DNA from: Acidobacteria bacterium UBA7540
GTDB taxonomy: Bacteria; Acidobacteriota; Terriglobia; UBA7540
Direction of reading: 5' to 3'
DNA: 39,749 bases
Assembly (NCBI GenBank): GCA_002478145.1
Contig: DLMI01000129.1
Coordinates: 68,220-107,968, forward strand
This document shows positions 9,076 to 15,830 of the stretch, in pieces. Position 1 is the stretch's first letter, and the number at the start of each line of letters is the position of its first letter. Position numbers and translations under genes: made by a program. A model generated the notes under the pieces. The model had not been told where the DNA came from, searched no databases, and worked only from the letters and a program-made list of their open reading frames with translations.

Positions 9076-9339
9076 TCAATTCGTTGAGGGAACCAGAATA
9101 CTCACGAACCGGCCGGAATGGCCCTTATCCTCAAATCGGACTACGCCTGAAACCTTAGCAAAGAGGGTGTCGTCCTTGCCGATGCCAACATTGTCTCCAG
9201 GCTGTAACCGAGTGCCACGCTGGCGAACAAGAATTGACCCGCCGGTAACAAATTGGCCGTCAAAGCGCTTGACCCCTAACCGCTGCGCATTGGAGTCGCG
9301 CCCGTTGCGCGAAGTTCCTTGTCCCTTCTTGTGTGCCAT
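9076..9339 (-). CDS. rpmA: 50S ribosomal protein L27
   Basis: Large-subunit protein whose N-terminus reaches the peptidyl-transferase centre. The 87 residues begin [16 protein letters not shown], and the family motif [18 protein letters not shown] is complete. The N-terminus is of the uncleaved type: there is no Firmicutes-style leader before AHKKG. It sits 26 bp after rplU and shares its promoter. Confidence 0.98.
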   Translation of the reverse strand: MAHKKGQGTSRNGRDSNAQRLGVKRFDGQFVTGGSILVRQRGTRLQPGDNVGIGKDDTLFAKVSGVVRFEDKGHSGRFVSILVPSTN

Positions 9340-9365
9340 ATGGGAATCCTCTTCCGAGCTGCTTG

Positions 9366-9677
9366 TCAGTTCGTCACGATATCCTGGATGAGCACCTCGC
9401 TGAAACCTTGCCGGTGGCCGATGGTGCGGCGGTATTGCTTCTTCCGCTTGTACTTCAATACCCGGATTTTGGGTGCTCGGGCATTTCTCAGGATTGTCCC
9501 CCTCACTTTCGCGTTTTCGACCAAAGGCGATCCCACGACAAGGCTCTCTTTTCGCACCGCAAAGACGTGGTTGAATTCGATCGTTGAACCCGATTCGGCC
9601 GCCACTTCCTCGATCCGGATCACATCACCCGGCGACACTTTGTATTGCTTCCCGCCTGTTCGCAAGATCGCGTACAT
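9366..9677 (-). CDS. rplU: 50S ribosomal protein L21
   Basis: Large-subunit protein that binds 23S rRNA. The 103 residues start [18 protein letters not shown] and include the signature [21 protein letters not shown]. It is the first gene of the minus-strand run rplU-rpmA-obgE-nadD. A GAGAGG ribosome site lies 8-9 nt before the ATG, and a near-consensus promoter lies about 35 bp upstream. Confidence 0.98.
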   Translation of the reverse strand: MYAILRTGGKQYKVSPGDVIRIEEVAAESGSTIEFNHVFAVRKESLVVGSPLVENAKVRGTILRNARAPKIRVLKYKRKKQYRRTIGHRQGFSEVLIQDIVTN

Positions 9678-9710
9678 AGATTAACCTCTCGTCTGATACT
9701 CGAATCGTTC

Positions 9711-9740
9711 ATTATAGGGACGGCGCCTTATGTGTGTCAA
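9711..9740 (-). promoter_or_regulatory. Sigma70-type promoter of rplU-rpmA-obgE
   Basis: On the minus strand a perfect TTGACA (9740-9735) and a perfect TATAAT (9716-9711) are 18 nt apart. The expected leader is about 25-30 nt. This is the best promoter match noticed in the window and suits a ribosomal-protein operon. Confidence 0.85.
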
Positions 9741-9835
9741 TCAAAGCGTTGGTTGGGTAGTGGTGCAGATTGAAAAATAAGTGGAAATGAAAGTGCCATG
9801 ATAGGCGTTCGGAAGCCGAACATCTGGACAAGATT

Positions 9836-10372
9836 TCAAGGTATCTTAGGACTCTTCAGAATATCGTACCTCATACTCGGATGAGTCTTTTTGGGGGCGG
9901 CATATTCCTTGTTGTATACAAATCCGTTCTTCACGTACCATCCGATAGATTTCGGATATGCGTCGACCGTAATGAATCGACACCCGATATGCAGTTCTTG
10001 ATTCAATCGAACGGTTAGACTGATGGCATATTTTAAGAGTTGGGTTCCAATGCGGTTCCCTTGTGATTCTTTCTGAATGCCGATTCTTCCAATCTTGAGG
10101 GCGGGAAATGTATAGATGGATTGGTGAAAATCAAAAAGACGCCTTTTCTCACCAGTCTTTAGGATGATGCAGTCGACCAGAAATGTAATGTAACCAACAA
10201 TAGCACCGTTCAGAAAGGCCAACCGAGTGTGGGAAAGGTGCTCACCCTGGTACCTAGCAGCGTCATTCTTCAGGAATTCGTTTAGATCGGAATCGCCACA
10301 ACCAAAACTGCTAACATTATGCGTCTTTGGATCAAAGGATACTATTTGCAGGTTGGCTAAAGAAACGGGCAT
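9836..10372 (-). CDS. GNAT-family N-acetyltransferase, toxin-like (178 aa)
   Basis: Acetyl-CoA-dependent acetyltransferase fold. It opens with FGCGDSDLNEFL, a pattern shared with the TacT/AtaT class of GNAT toxins that acetylate aminoacyl-tRNA. IGRIGIQKESQGNRIGTQLL is the acetyl-CoA-binding motif A (R/Q-x-x-G-x-G/A type), and SIGWYVKNGFVYN is the C-terminal tyrosine-bearing motif. The ATG at 10372 lies 18 bp after the stop of a 49-residue gene, as in toxin-antitoxin pairs. The two genes are distinctly AT-richer than their neighbours, which suggests acquisition by transfer. The toxin role is inferred from family and layout. It could instead acetylate a small molecule. Confidence 0.8.
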   Translation of the reverse strand: MPVSLANLQIVSFDPKTHNVSSFGCGDSDLNEFLKNDAARYQGEHLSHTRLAFLNGAIVGYITFLVDCIILKTGEKRRLFDFHQSIYTFPALKIGRIGIQKESQGNRIGTQLLKYAISLTVRLNQELHIGCRFITVDAYPKSIGWYVKNGFVYNKEYAAPKKTHPSMRYDILKSPKIP

Positions 10373-10390
10373 ATCCCGTGAGTAAGGAAC

Positions 10391-10540
10391 CTACTTTTCC
10401 GCAGCTTTGCCTTCTTTGACGAGTGTTGCCAGCCAAAGCATACGTTCAACGGAGATAGGCTCCTTGATTTTGGTTTGCTCGAGAAACACCTTCGCGTCTT
10501 TACCCTTCAACACGGGTGTTGCTTCAATTGGACGTGCCAT
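10391..10540 (-). CDS. 49-residue putative antitoxin partner of the GNAT protein
   Basis: This ORF is below the usual length cut-off. ATG is at 10540 and TAG at 10393-10391. The product begins MARPIEATPVLKG and ends KEGKAAEK, with a charged, helix-prone middle (KDAKVFLEQTKIKE). A GGGGA stretch 8 nt before the ATG can serve as ribosome site. It is followed 18 bp later by the GNAT gene and is preceded by a promoter and a 23-bp palindrome. I see no ribbon-helix-helix motif of the DUF1778 type that accompanies TacT. The antitoxin role is inferred from position, size and charge. Confidence 0.65.
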   Translation of the reverse strand: MARPIEATPVLKGKDAKVFLEQTKIKEPISVERMLWLATLVKEGKAAEK

Positions 10541-10608
10541 GATACTTCCCCACTGTTGCCTAGTCTGCTTTGGCGTCTTGGCTCATCTCAGTGCTTGAGC
10601 CACAATCT

Positions 10609-10631
10609 GCATGTATACAGCGTATATATGC
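10609..10631. promoter_or_regulatory. 23-bp palindrome, possible operator of the antitoxin-GNAT pair
   Basis: The arms GCATGTATAC (10609-10618) and GTATATATGC (10622-10631) pair with one mismatch around a 3-bp centre. It lies between the candidate promoter and the 49-residue gene. A second inverted repeat, AACCCA/TGGGTT (10634-10651), lies at the expected transcription start. Toxin-antitoxin operons are commonly autorepressed at such sites, so the role is inference. Confidence 0.5.
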
Positions 10632-10655
10632 TAAACCCACCCGTTGGGTTAAGTC

Positions 10656-10684
10656 AGTATAGAATATGGTGCGGTAAAGGGCAA
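10656..10684 (-). promoter_or_regulatory. Sigma70-type promoter for the antitoxin-GNAT pair
   Basis: Minus-strand TTGCCC (10684-10679) and TATACT (10661-10656) are separated by 17 nt. It lies just downstream of the terminator at 10713, so it gives the pair its own start. The predicted leader of about 110 nt contains two palindromes. Confidence 0.5.
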
Positions 10685-10712
10685 AGCTGCTTCGCATGGG
10701 TGCGACTGCCAG

Positions 10713-10758
10713 AAAAATGAAAAGCCCCTGGCCGTGCGCTGACCGCATGACCAGGGGC
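10713..10758 (-). terminator. Rho-independent terminator of the small RNA unit
   Basis: The stem GCCCCTGG/CCAGGGGC (arms 10758-10751 and 10731-10724 on the minus strand) is followed by TTTTCATTTTT. It closes the unit that starts near 10948 and separates it from the antitoxin-GNAT promoter. Confidence 0.8.
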
Positions 10759-10884
10759 CCGGGATACTGATTGGGTTTGGCTCTTCTCCGTAGCTCGTTC
10801 CGGAGAAAGGCGCCGCGCAGCGCCCTGCCACTCACCCTTTCTCGCTAGCGAAGGGTTCCCACAAAGGGGCACGTGCTTGACGCC

Positions 10885-10926
10885 TTAAGCCTCAGCACCC
10901 TCGCTAAGGTTACTTTCTATCGACAT
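10885..10926 (-). CDS. 13-codon ORF behind an extreme Shine-Dalgarno sequence
   Basis: The ATG at 10926 follows directly on AAAGGAGGTGATCC, with about 7 nt from the GGAGG core. It encodes MSIESNLSEGAEA and stops at TAA (10885-10887). The initiation region is about as strong as one can be, yet the product is only 13 residues, acidic and without hydrophobic character. It may be a leader peptide or only a ribosome-binding decoy. Confidence 0.4.
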   Translation of the reverse strand: MSIESNLSEGAEA

Positions 10927-10954
10927 GGATCACCTCCTTTCTAGCGTTAAAGCG

Positions 10955-10983
10955 ATAATAAAGTCCGGCTGAATTCGAGTCAA
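10955..10983 (-). promoter_or_regulatory. Sigma70-type promoter of the small RNA unit
   Basis: Minus-strand TTGACT (10983-10978) and TATTAT (10960-10955) are separated by exactly 17 nt. Transcription would begin about 10948, some 10 nt before the 16S-complementary stretch. Confidence 0.7.
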
Positions 10984-11009
10984 GAAAAATCGCACCGGCT
11001 GGCACGAAT

Positions 11010-11681
11010 CTACATCAACCGCCCTTCTCTTTCGGGCCAGCCGCCTTTCCCGATGAGCGGCACAAACTGGCACGGGTCGAGCATGCGCGTCTTGATTTGT
11101 CCAGCCTGTTTGAGGTTGAGCAGGAGGTCTTGGTGCCGGAGGTCTCCCACAGGAATCACCAAGCGGCCTCCTTCTGCCAGTTGGTCGAGCAAGGCGGGGG
11201 GGACAAGCGGTGCGGCGGCGGTGACGAGGATGATCGCATAAGGCGCTGCGGGTGGATAGCCCTCGCTACCGTCACCCGCGATGACTTCCACTCCGTCGTA
11301 CCCGAGGCGTGCAAGCCGCTCGCCTGCCGATTTGGCGAGCACGGCATTGCGTTCAACGGTGTAAACTCTTGCGCCCAGATAGGCAAGGATGGCTGCCTGA
11401 TACCCGCTCCCTGTTCCCACCTCCAGCGCCTTGTCTCCTGGCTGCACATCGGCTGCTTCAGTCATGGCCGCCACAATATAGGGTTGGGAAATGGTCTCCG
11501 CTTCGCCGAGCGGCAAGGGCCGATCATCGTAAGCAGCCTTCACTAGAGGTGACGGGACAAATTCGTGGCGCGGTACCTGGAACATGGCATCCAGAACCCT
11601 TTCATCGCGGATGCCGCGATGCCGCAGTTGAACTTCGATCATAAATCGGCGTTCTTCTTCAAATGGCAATGGCTCGGTCAT
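11010..11681 (-). CDS. pcm: Protein-L-isoaspartate O-methyltransferase
   Basis: Methylates L-isoaspartyl residues so that damaged proteins can be repaired. Family blocks are in order: RHRGIRDERVLDAMFQVPRH, FVPSPLVKAAYDDRPLPLG, ETISQPYIVAAMTE, then the S-adenosylmethionine loop ALEVGTGSGYQAAILA, and AGDGSEGYPPAAPYAIILVTAA. The longest frame starts at 11849, but the first 56 codons are unlike the family. I use the ATG at 11681 (MTEPLPFEEERRF), which gives 223 residues. The ATG 12 codons later is also possible. It stands alone on the minus strand, with a palindromic element upstream and the small RNA unit downstream. Confidence 0.92.
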   Translation of the reverse strand: MTEPLPFEEERRFMIEVQLRHRGIRDERVLDAMFQVPRHEFVPSPLVKAAYDDRPLPLGEAETISQPYIVAAMTEAADVQPGDKALEVGTGSGYQAAILAYLGARVYTVERNAVLAKSAGERLARLGYDGVEVIAGDGSEGYPPAAPYAIILVTAAAPLVPPALLDQLAEGGRLVIPVGDLRHQDLLLNLKQAGQIKTRMLDPCQFVPLIGKGGWPEREGRLM

Positions 11682-11837
11682 TTTGCAAGACACCTGGCAG
11701 GTGGTCGGGCCCGGACATCGAACCCGGGCAGGATACCTTGCCGCTGGACATTCGGTTGCCTTAATCATCGCTCTACGCCTTGCGCCCGTCCAGAATTTTT
11801 TTGATGCGAGAAAGCATCCAATCCTGCGTGCAGTTGT

Positions 11838-11933
11838 GTAGTGGGTCAATTTGATGTAGAGGCGGCTTTACGCCGCCATTTGGCGATCCCGCAGACGCGG
11901 GATCGCCGCTACAGCATCAAATTGACCCACTAC
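11838..11933. repeat. Nested palindromic element with 19-bp perfect outer arms
   Basis: The outer arms GTAGTGGGTCAATTTGATG (11838-11856) and its exact complement (11915-11933) enclose a GTAG...CTAC double-hairpin unit at 11856-11912. The two inner hairpins are GGCGGCTTTACGCCGCC and GGCGATCCCGCAGACGCGGGATCGCC. This inner unit has the same architecture as the elements at 9016, 33033 and 33492. The whole lies between the divergent pcm and thiF genes and would fold into a cruciform or a three-way hairpin. Confidence 0.9.
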
Positions 11934-12042
11934 CCGGAGTTCTAATATGTTGAGAAACCGACCCTGAGAATGCTAGCCTTCAGATTACACTCTTATACAA
12001 GGACGAAAGCCTGAGGGCCTCATATCAACGGCTCGAGTTGGA

Positions 12043-13059
12043 ATGATGAACCGCGAAAAATATTCCCGTCAGATTCTATTTCCTCCGATCGGTGCGGATG
12101 GGCAGGAGAAGCTCCTCGAAAGCAAGGCGGTGATACTAGGTTGCGGGGCGCTTGGGACTGCCCAGGCTAACGCACTCGCCCGCGCGGGCGTGAGAACGCT
12201 GCGCATCGTGGACCGCGACTTTGTAGAGGAATCGAACCTCCAGCGTCAGATCCTCTACGACGAGGCGGACGCCCGGGAGCGCCTGCCGAAAGCCATCGCC
12301 GCGGCGCGCAAGCTGAAACAGATCAATTCCGACGTTCAAGTCGAGGGGGTGGTTGAAGACGTGGACAACCGGAATATCGAAAAACTCGTTGCCGGTTTCC
12401 AGGTGGTCCTGGACGCAACGGATAACTTCGAGGCGCGCTACCTGTTGAACGATGTCTCGGTGAAACTCGCCCTTCCCTGGATTTACGGCGCCGTGGTGGC
12501 CAGCTACGCCACCACCATGACCATCCTACCCGGCAGCACGGCCTGCTTGGCCTGCGTTTTCCCCAGTCCGCCCGAGGGCACCTATGACACGTGTGACACG
12601 GTGGGCGTGATCGGCCCGGCGGTTTCCTGGGCGGCGGCCATCCAGGTGACGGAGGCGCTCAAAATCCTTATGGGCCGCCAACAGGAACTGCACGGGGCAA
12701 TGCTCGCTTATGACATCTGGACGAACCAGTTCCAGGTGGTCCGGCCTCGCAGAGACCCTCAGTGCCGAGTTTGCGGCGCCAGAGAGTTTGCCTACCTCAA
12801 CCGCACCGGGCCGACACATACCGGCCTTTGCGGGCGCGATTCCGTGCAGATCCACCCAGCCACGTCGCGCCAATTGGACCTGGCGGAGTTGAAAACTCGC
12901 CTGGAGAAGTTTGGCCGCGTGCGCTCCAACGAATTCCTGCTGATTTTCTCAGTGGACGCCTACGAATTGACGATTTTCCCCGATGGCCGGGCAATCGTGA
13001 AAGGCACGCACGACCCGGCGGTGGCTCGAAGCGTCTATGCGAAATACATCGGGGCCTAG
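12043..13059 (+). CDS. ThiF/MoeB/HesA-type adenylyltransferase (E1-like), 338 aa
   Basis: Adenylates the C-terminal glycine of a ubiquitin-like sulphur carrier (ThiS or MoaD type). The Rossmann motif GCGALGTAQANALARAG is near residue 33. D-x-D-F-V-E-x-S-N-L-Q-R-Q (about residues 58-70) is the ATP/Mg site. VVLDATDNFEARYLLND and CDTVGVIGPA are typical. Zinc cysteines appear as CLAC (about 167) and CRVC (about 242). About 90 residues follow the last zinc pair as a separate small domain, as in the longer ThiF of Bacillus. No ThiS, MoaD, ThiG or MoaE is adjacent, so the partner is unknown. The start could be either of two adjacent ATGs. Confidence 0.88.
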   Translation: MMNREKYSRQILFPPIGADGQEKLLESKAVILGCGALGTAQANALARAGVRTLRIVDRDFVEESNLQRQILYDEADARERLPKAIAAARKLKQINSDVQVEGVVEDVDNRNIEKLVAGFQVVLDATDNFEARYLLNDVSVKLALPWIYGAVVASYATTMTILPGSTACLACVFPSPPEGTYDTCDTVGVIGPAVSWAAAIQVTEALKILMGRQQELHGAMLAYDIWTNQFQVVRPRRDPQCRVCGAREFAYLNRTGPTHTGLCGRDSVQIHPATSRQLDLAELKTRLEKFGRVRSNEFLLIFSVDAYELTIFPDGRAIVKGTHDPAVARSVYAKYIGA

Positions 13060-13256
13060 TCCTTCGTGACCGAAACCCACGCCTCGAAACGTAACCATCG
13101 CTGACCAAGCTTGGCCAAGCGGTCTCCGCTCGGCTGCATCCCTTTGTTGGGCCGTTCACAGCGTGCCCGGCCCAGGACCCGAGCCCCTCCATCCAAAGTC
13201 TTCACCACCAAGACGAGTAACAAAACTGCCTGCTTCTTGTTTGGCGCTTTCGTGGT

Positions 13257-13838
13257 TTACTGCTTGGGGGTGCTGAAATCAACCTTGGGTGCCTCGCGCG
13301 CAGCTACTGAGGCCGCGAAATAATCATTGTTCCTCTGGAACCCAGCCCATCGGGCAAAGATGTTATTGGGAAACAAGCCGATGTAGGTGTTGTAATCCTG
13401 GATGGCCTGGTTATACCGGCGGCGTTCGACGGCGATGCGGTTTTCGGTTCCGGCCAGCTCGTCCTGCAGGGCCAGGAAGTTCTGATTGGATTTGAGATTG
13501 GGGTAGTTCTCGACGATGGCCAGCAGCCTGCCCAGGGCGCCATCCAATTGGCCATTCGCAGCAATCTTGTCTGCCGGCGTCCGGGCATTCAACAAGGCCG
13601 CGCGGGCATTGGCGACGTCTCCGAACACTTTCACCTCCTGCTGCGCATAGCCTTTCACGGTAGCCACCAGGTTCGGAATCAGGTCCGCGCGCCGTTGCAG
13701 CACCACATCCACCTGCGACCAAGCTTGTTTGAGGGTTTCGTTCTTACGGACCATTTCGTTCCGGCTGCTGACGTAAGTTCCTCCCAGGATGAGGCCGATC
13801 AGCATCAACATTCCTAGCACAGCCAGCAGTATCTTCAT
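13257..13838 (-). CDS. lemA: LemA family protein
   Basis: A small membrane-anchored helical protein of unknown biochemical role, frequently found next to TPM/YgcG proteins. One N-terminal transmembrane helix (about residues 2-22) is followed by the family motif WSQVDVVLQRRADLIPNLV and then LVATVKGYAQQE. The C-terminal half has LAGTENRIAVERRRYNQ and the YNTYIGLFPNNIFA block. A GAGGAGG ribosome site precedes the ATG at a good distance. At 193 residues it has typical length. It lies downstream of the nucleotidyltransferase-like gene and the TPM gene on the same strand. Confidence 0.95.
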   Translation of the reverse strand: MKILLAVLGMLMLIGLILGGTYVSSRNEMVRKNETLKQAWSQVDVVLQRRADLIPNLVATVKGYAQQEVKVFGDVANARAALLNARTPADKIAANGQLDGALGRLLAIVENYPNLKSNQNFLALQDELAGTENRIAVERRRYNQAIQDYNTYIGLFPNNIFARWAGFQRNNDYFAASVAAREAPKVDFSTPKQ

Positions 13839-13897
13839 GTTGTTCCTCCTCTATTCTCAGCGGCCAGAATATTTGGGCGCCTACCAGAATTGCCTTT

Positions 13898-14632
13898 TTA
13901 TTCATCTGCCGGTACAAGTGCCAGCCGGCGGTCAACCTCTTCCGTGGCCTTGACGATCCCGTTCAGGTATTTGTCGAAGGTTGTTTGGGCATCCACATCA
14001 CGTTCACGTTTGTGCCCTTCACGAATGTCGAGCAGGGTGTGAAAGGGAGAGGGATCGAATCCCAGCACAGACCCCAGACGGTCTACCGTAGCCCTCTTGG
14101 TGGGCGGTGGATCCTCTCCCAGAGCGATCAACGCGTGCCGGAAGAGCGCGACAAACGTGGAGATGGATGAGAGCATCAGTTCCAGGGTTTTGCGGGAATC
14201 CGCGGGATGCATCACGTAGCGTTGGCGCAAGCGCAAGGTATTGTTTCGCAACTCCCTTTCCACATGCACGCGGTGAAGATGCATGGGAACGTGGAGCGAG
14301 ACAATTACATCCTCGCCATAAAGAATCCGGCGCGCCGCTTTGATGTCCACCAGTTCGATGGCGAAAACGTCGGCGGAACGGTGAAGCTCGCCCAGTGTGA
14401 AGAACAGCGGCGCGGGGTGTCCCTTTTTGGCCCACCAGGTCGAAGCGGCGTGCAACTTGCTTAATTCCTCCTTGCCAAGCTCCCGCATAATGCAAAGAAC
14501 ATTCAAGTCGGAATGCTTGGGCTGGAACTCATCCGTTACCGCGGACCCATAAAGTATTACGGATAGCAGATTGCTTCCCGCGGCATTCTTCAATCTGGTT
14601 ACCAGGTCTGTCAGGCTTTGCTCTGCAATCAT
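13898..14632 (-). CDS. Nucleotidyltransferase-fold protein with altered metal site (244 aa)
   Basis: DNA-polymerase-beta-like nucleotidyltransferase domain at the N-terminus. The helix-turn ILYGS (G29, S30) is followed after 11 residues by HSDLNVLCI, so the usual DxD is D42-L-N44. The second half is helical and HEPN-like or substrate-binding in appearance (ERELRNNTLRLRQRY; SSISTFVALFRHALIALGE). The longest frame starts at 14908, but its first part reads through a palindromic repeat and the tail of the TPM gene. The ATG at 14632 is preferred. It sits between the TPM gene and lemA on the same strand. Substrate and activity are unknown; loss of the second acidic ligand could weaken catalysis. 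Confidence 0.75.
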   Translation of the reverse strand: MIAEQSLTDLVTRLKNAAGSNLLSVILYGSAVTDEFQPKHSDLNVLCIMRELGKEELSKLHAASTWWAKKGHPAPLFFTLGELHRSADVFAIELVDIKAARRILYGEDVIVSLHVPMHLHRVHVERELRNNTLRLRQRYVMHPADSRKTLELMLSSISTFVALFRHALIALGEDPPPTKRATVDRLGSVLGFDPSPFHTLLDIREGHKRERDVDAQTTFDKYLNGIVKATEEVDRRLALVPADE

Positions 14633-14649
14633 GGTTCTCGCTCCCCGAC

Positions 14650-14791
14650 TCTGGAGTGCGGCTGCTTGCTGCCGCTTTTTTCCCGCGAGCTTGCTCGCAC
14701 CGCACCTGTCCAAGTACCACGCTCCGGTGCACGGCCAGCAAGCTGTCCCGCAGAGCGGGAGAAAGCGGCAGCAAGCTGCCGCACTCCAGAG
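14650..14791 (+). repeat. 140-bp palindromic element, copy B
   Basis: It aligns with the minus strand of the element at 6081-6216. Shared parts are the outer arms TCTGGAGTGCGGC.../...GCCGCACTCCAGA, the interior GCGAGCTTGCTCGC, a GTGCACGG motif, and GCGGGAGAAAGCGGCAGC before the right arm. The two copies are in opposite orientation about 8.5 kb apart. This one lies between the TPM gene and the nucleotidyltransferase-like gene. Confidence 0.85.
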
Positions 14792-14798
14792 TGTGTTG

Positions 14799-15626
14799 TT
14801 ACCAGCCTCCGCCGGCCCCACCCCCGCCCGAGGAACCTCCACCAAAACCCCCGAAGCCTCCGCCGCCTCCGCCAAACCCGCCACCACCCCACCCGCCCGA
14901 GCCTCCACGCCCTATGCCTCCAGTCAACAAGGACAATAAGAACCAAGGGCCAAGCAACCTGAGTAGGATGGGTGCCGCGACAATCAAAATGATGAGAAGA
15001 ACAATAATCCCCCCGGGAGTCAGATGCAATTGTTGCCCCTGGCCTTCGCGGCCAGGAGGAGCCGCGGCACGGGATTGGGCCAGACTACCCAGGGAAACGT
15101 GACTGTCCTGCGCAATTACCTCGGCGATCTGGCTCGCCATTTGCAGGACGGCGCTGTTGTAGTCGCCCTGGCGCAACAGCGGAACCATATCGCGTCCGAA
15201 ACCACCCACCTTGCCGTCAGGAAGGATGGGTTCGAGGCCGTAACCGACCTCCGTCCAGTACTTGTGATCACCGACCGCAAGCAGGACCATCACGCCACGG
15301 TCCGTCCCCTTGTACCCGACGCCCCACTTCTTAAAAAGGTGATTGGCGAAGTCTTCCACCGCGTCGCCATCCAAGGACTTGATGGTGACCAGTGCGATCT
15401 GGGCCCTGGCTTTTTGATCAACTTCCGTACACAGGCGCGTAAGTCCTTCCACCGTCGCCGGGTTGAGCACGCCGGCAAAATCGTTGACGTATCCCTGCAC
15501 GGTGAGCTTTTGCCACTGTTCCGCGTGGGCTGACGTAGCGGGAATGACAGTGAGCAATAAAAGGATGAGTATCGCAAAGGGACTGAAACCGGAATGAAGT
15601 CTGAAGTGGGTGAGTAAGGGGCGCAT
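14799..15626 (-). CDS. TPM-domain protein (YgcG/Psb32 family), secreted and membrane-anchored
   Basis: A signal peptide (about residues 1-36, ending ATSAHA) leads into a TPM domain: VQGYVNDFAGVLNPATVEGL, then RAQIALVTIKSLDG, the WGVGYKGTDRGVMVLLAVGDHKY region, and GLEPILPDGKVGGFGRDMV. A transmembrane segment (about residues 202-240) is followed by a glycine-rich tail of some 45 residues, the standard YgcG layout. I use the ATG at 15626, which has GAGGA before it; a start at 15692 would add 22 residues unlike a signal peptide. Such proteins commonly pair with LemA, here two genes downstream. Biochemical activity is unsettled, and an acid phosphatase role is known only for plant homologues. Confidence 0.88.
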   Translation of the reverse strand: MRPLLTHFRLHSGFSPFAILILLLLTVIPATSAHAEQWQKLTVQGYVNDFAGVLNPATVEGLTRLCTEVDQKARAQIALVTIKSLDGDAVEDFANHLFKKWGVGYKGTDRGVMVLLAVGDHKYWTEVGYGLEPILPDGKVGGFGRDMVPLLRQGDYNSAVLQMASQIAEVIAQDSHVSLGSLAQSRAAAPPGREGQGQQLHLTPGGIIVLLIILIVAAPILLRLLGPWFLLSLLTGGIGRGGSGGWGGGGFGGGGGGFGGFGGGSSGGGGAGGGW

Positions 15627-15756
15627 TAATCCTCGAGGCGCTGAGGCCGTCGGGTGATTTGTCGAGGCCCCATCATTGTGCCGGTAACTCAAAGTCTCGG
15701 GTGCAGATAGTTTAAACTCAATCCCGCGCGGCGTCGAAGGTAAAGTAAACTTCTGA

Positions 15757-15799
15757 ACTCTGCGGCCGCCTCCGGTTCTCGGGCCGCAAGCCGCAGAGT
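15757..15799 (-). terminator. Hairpin after the TldD/TldE-like pair, possible terminator
   Basis: Arms ACTCTGCGGC (15757-15766) and GCCGCAGAGT (15790-15799) pair perfectly around a 23-nt loop. On the minus strand the stem is followed by TCAGAAGTTTACTTT, a weak T-rich tract. It sits about 30 bp after the stop of the TldE-like gene. Confidence 0.4.
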
Positions 15800-15830
15800 C
15801 CCGAGAGGCGCGAAAGCCTGCGCTAGCTGC

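Larger units (their letters stand above)
10713..10948 (-). ncRNA. Predicted ~235-nt RNA with an extended complement of the 16S rRNA 3' end
   Basis: It is bounded by a strong promoter (10955-10983) and a rho-independent terminator (10713-10758). No ordinary gene fits inside. Near its 5' end, minus-strand TAGAAAGGAGGTGATCCA is perfectly complementary over 18 nt to TGGATCACCTCCTTTCTA, the usual 3' end of 16S rRNA in many phyla. The rest can form several stems: an AACCCTTCGCTAGCGAG...AAAGGGT region, GGCGCTGCGCGGCGCC (10810s) and TCTCCGGA...CGGAGA. I could not match it to a known riboswitch or RNA family. It may be a structured small RNA, a leader-peptide mRNA, or both. Confidence 0.5.

Noticed and set aside
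10924..10942. Plus-strand match to the 3' end of a 16S rRNA gene
   Set aside because: Only the last 18 nt match. The preceding bases do not resemble the conserved 16S helix 45 region, so there is no rRNA gene here.
11695..11760. Possible tRNA T-arm (CCCGGGTTCGATGTCCGGG on the minus strand)
   Set aside because: The loop is too long for a T-loop and no anticodon or acceptor arm fits around it.
15024..15533. 169-codon plus-strand frame opposite the TPM gene
   Set aside because: It is antisense to a well-supported gene and has no recognisable motif.
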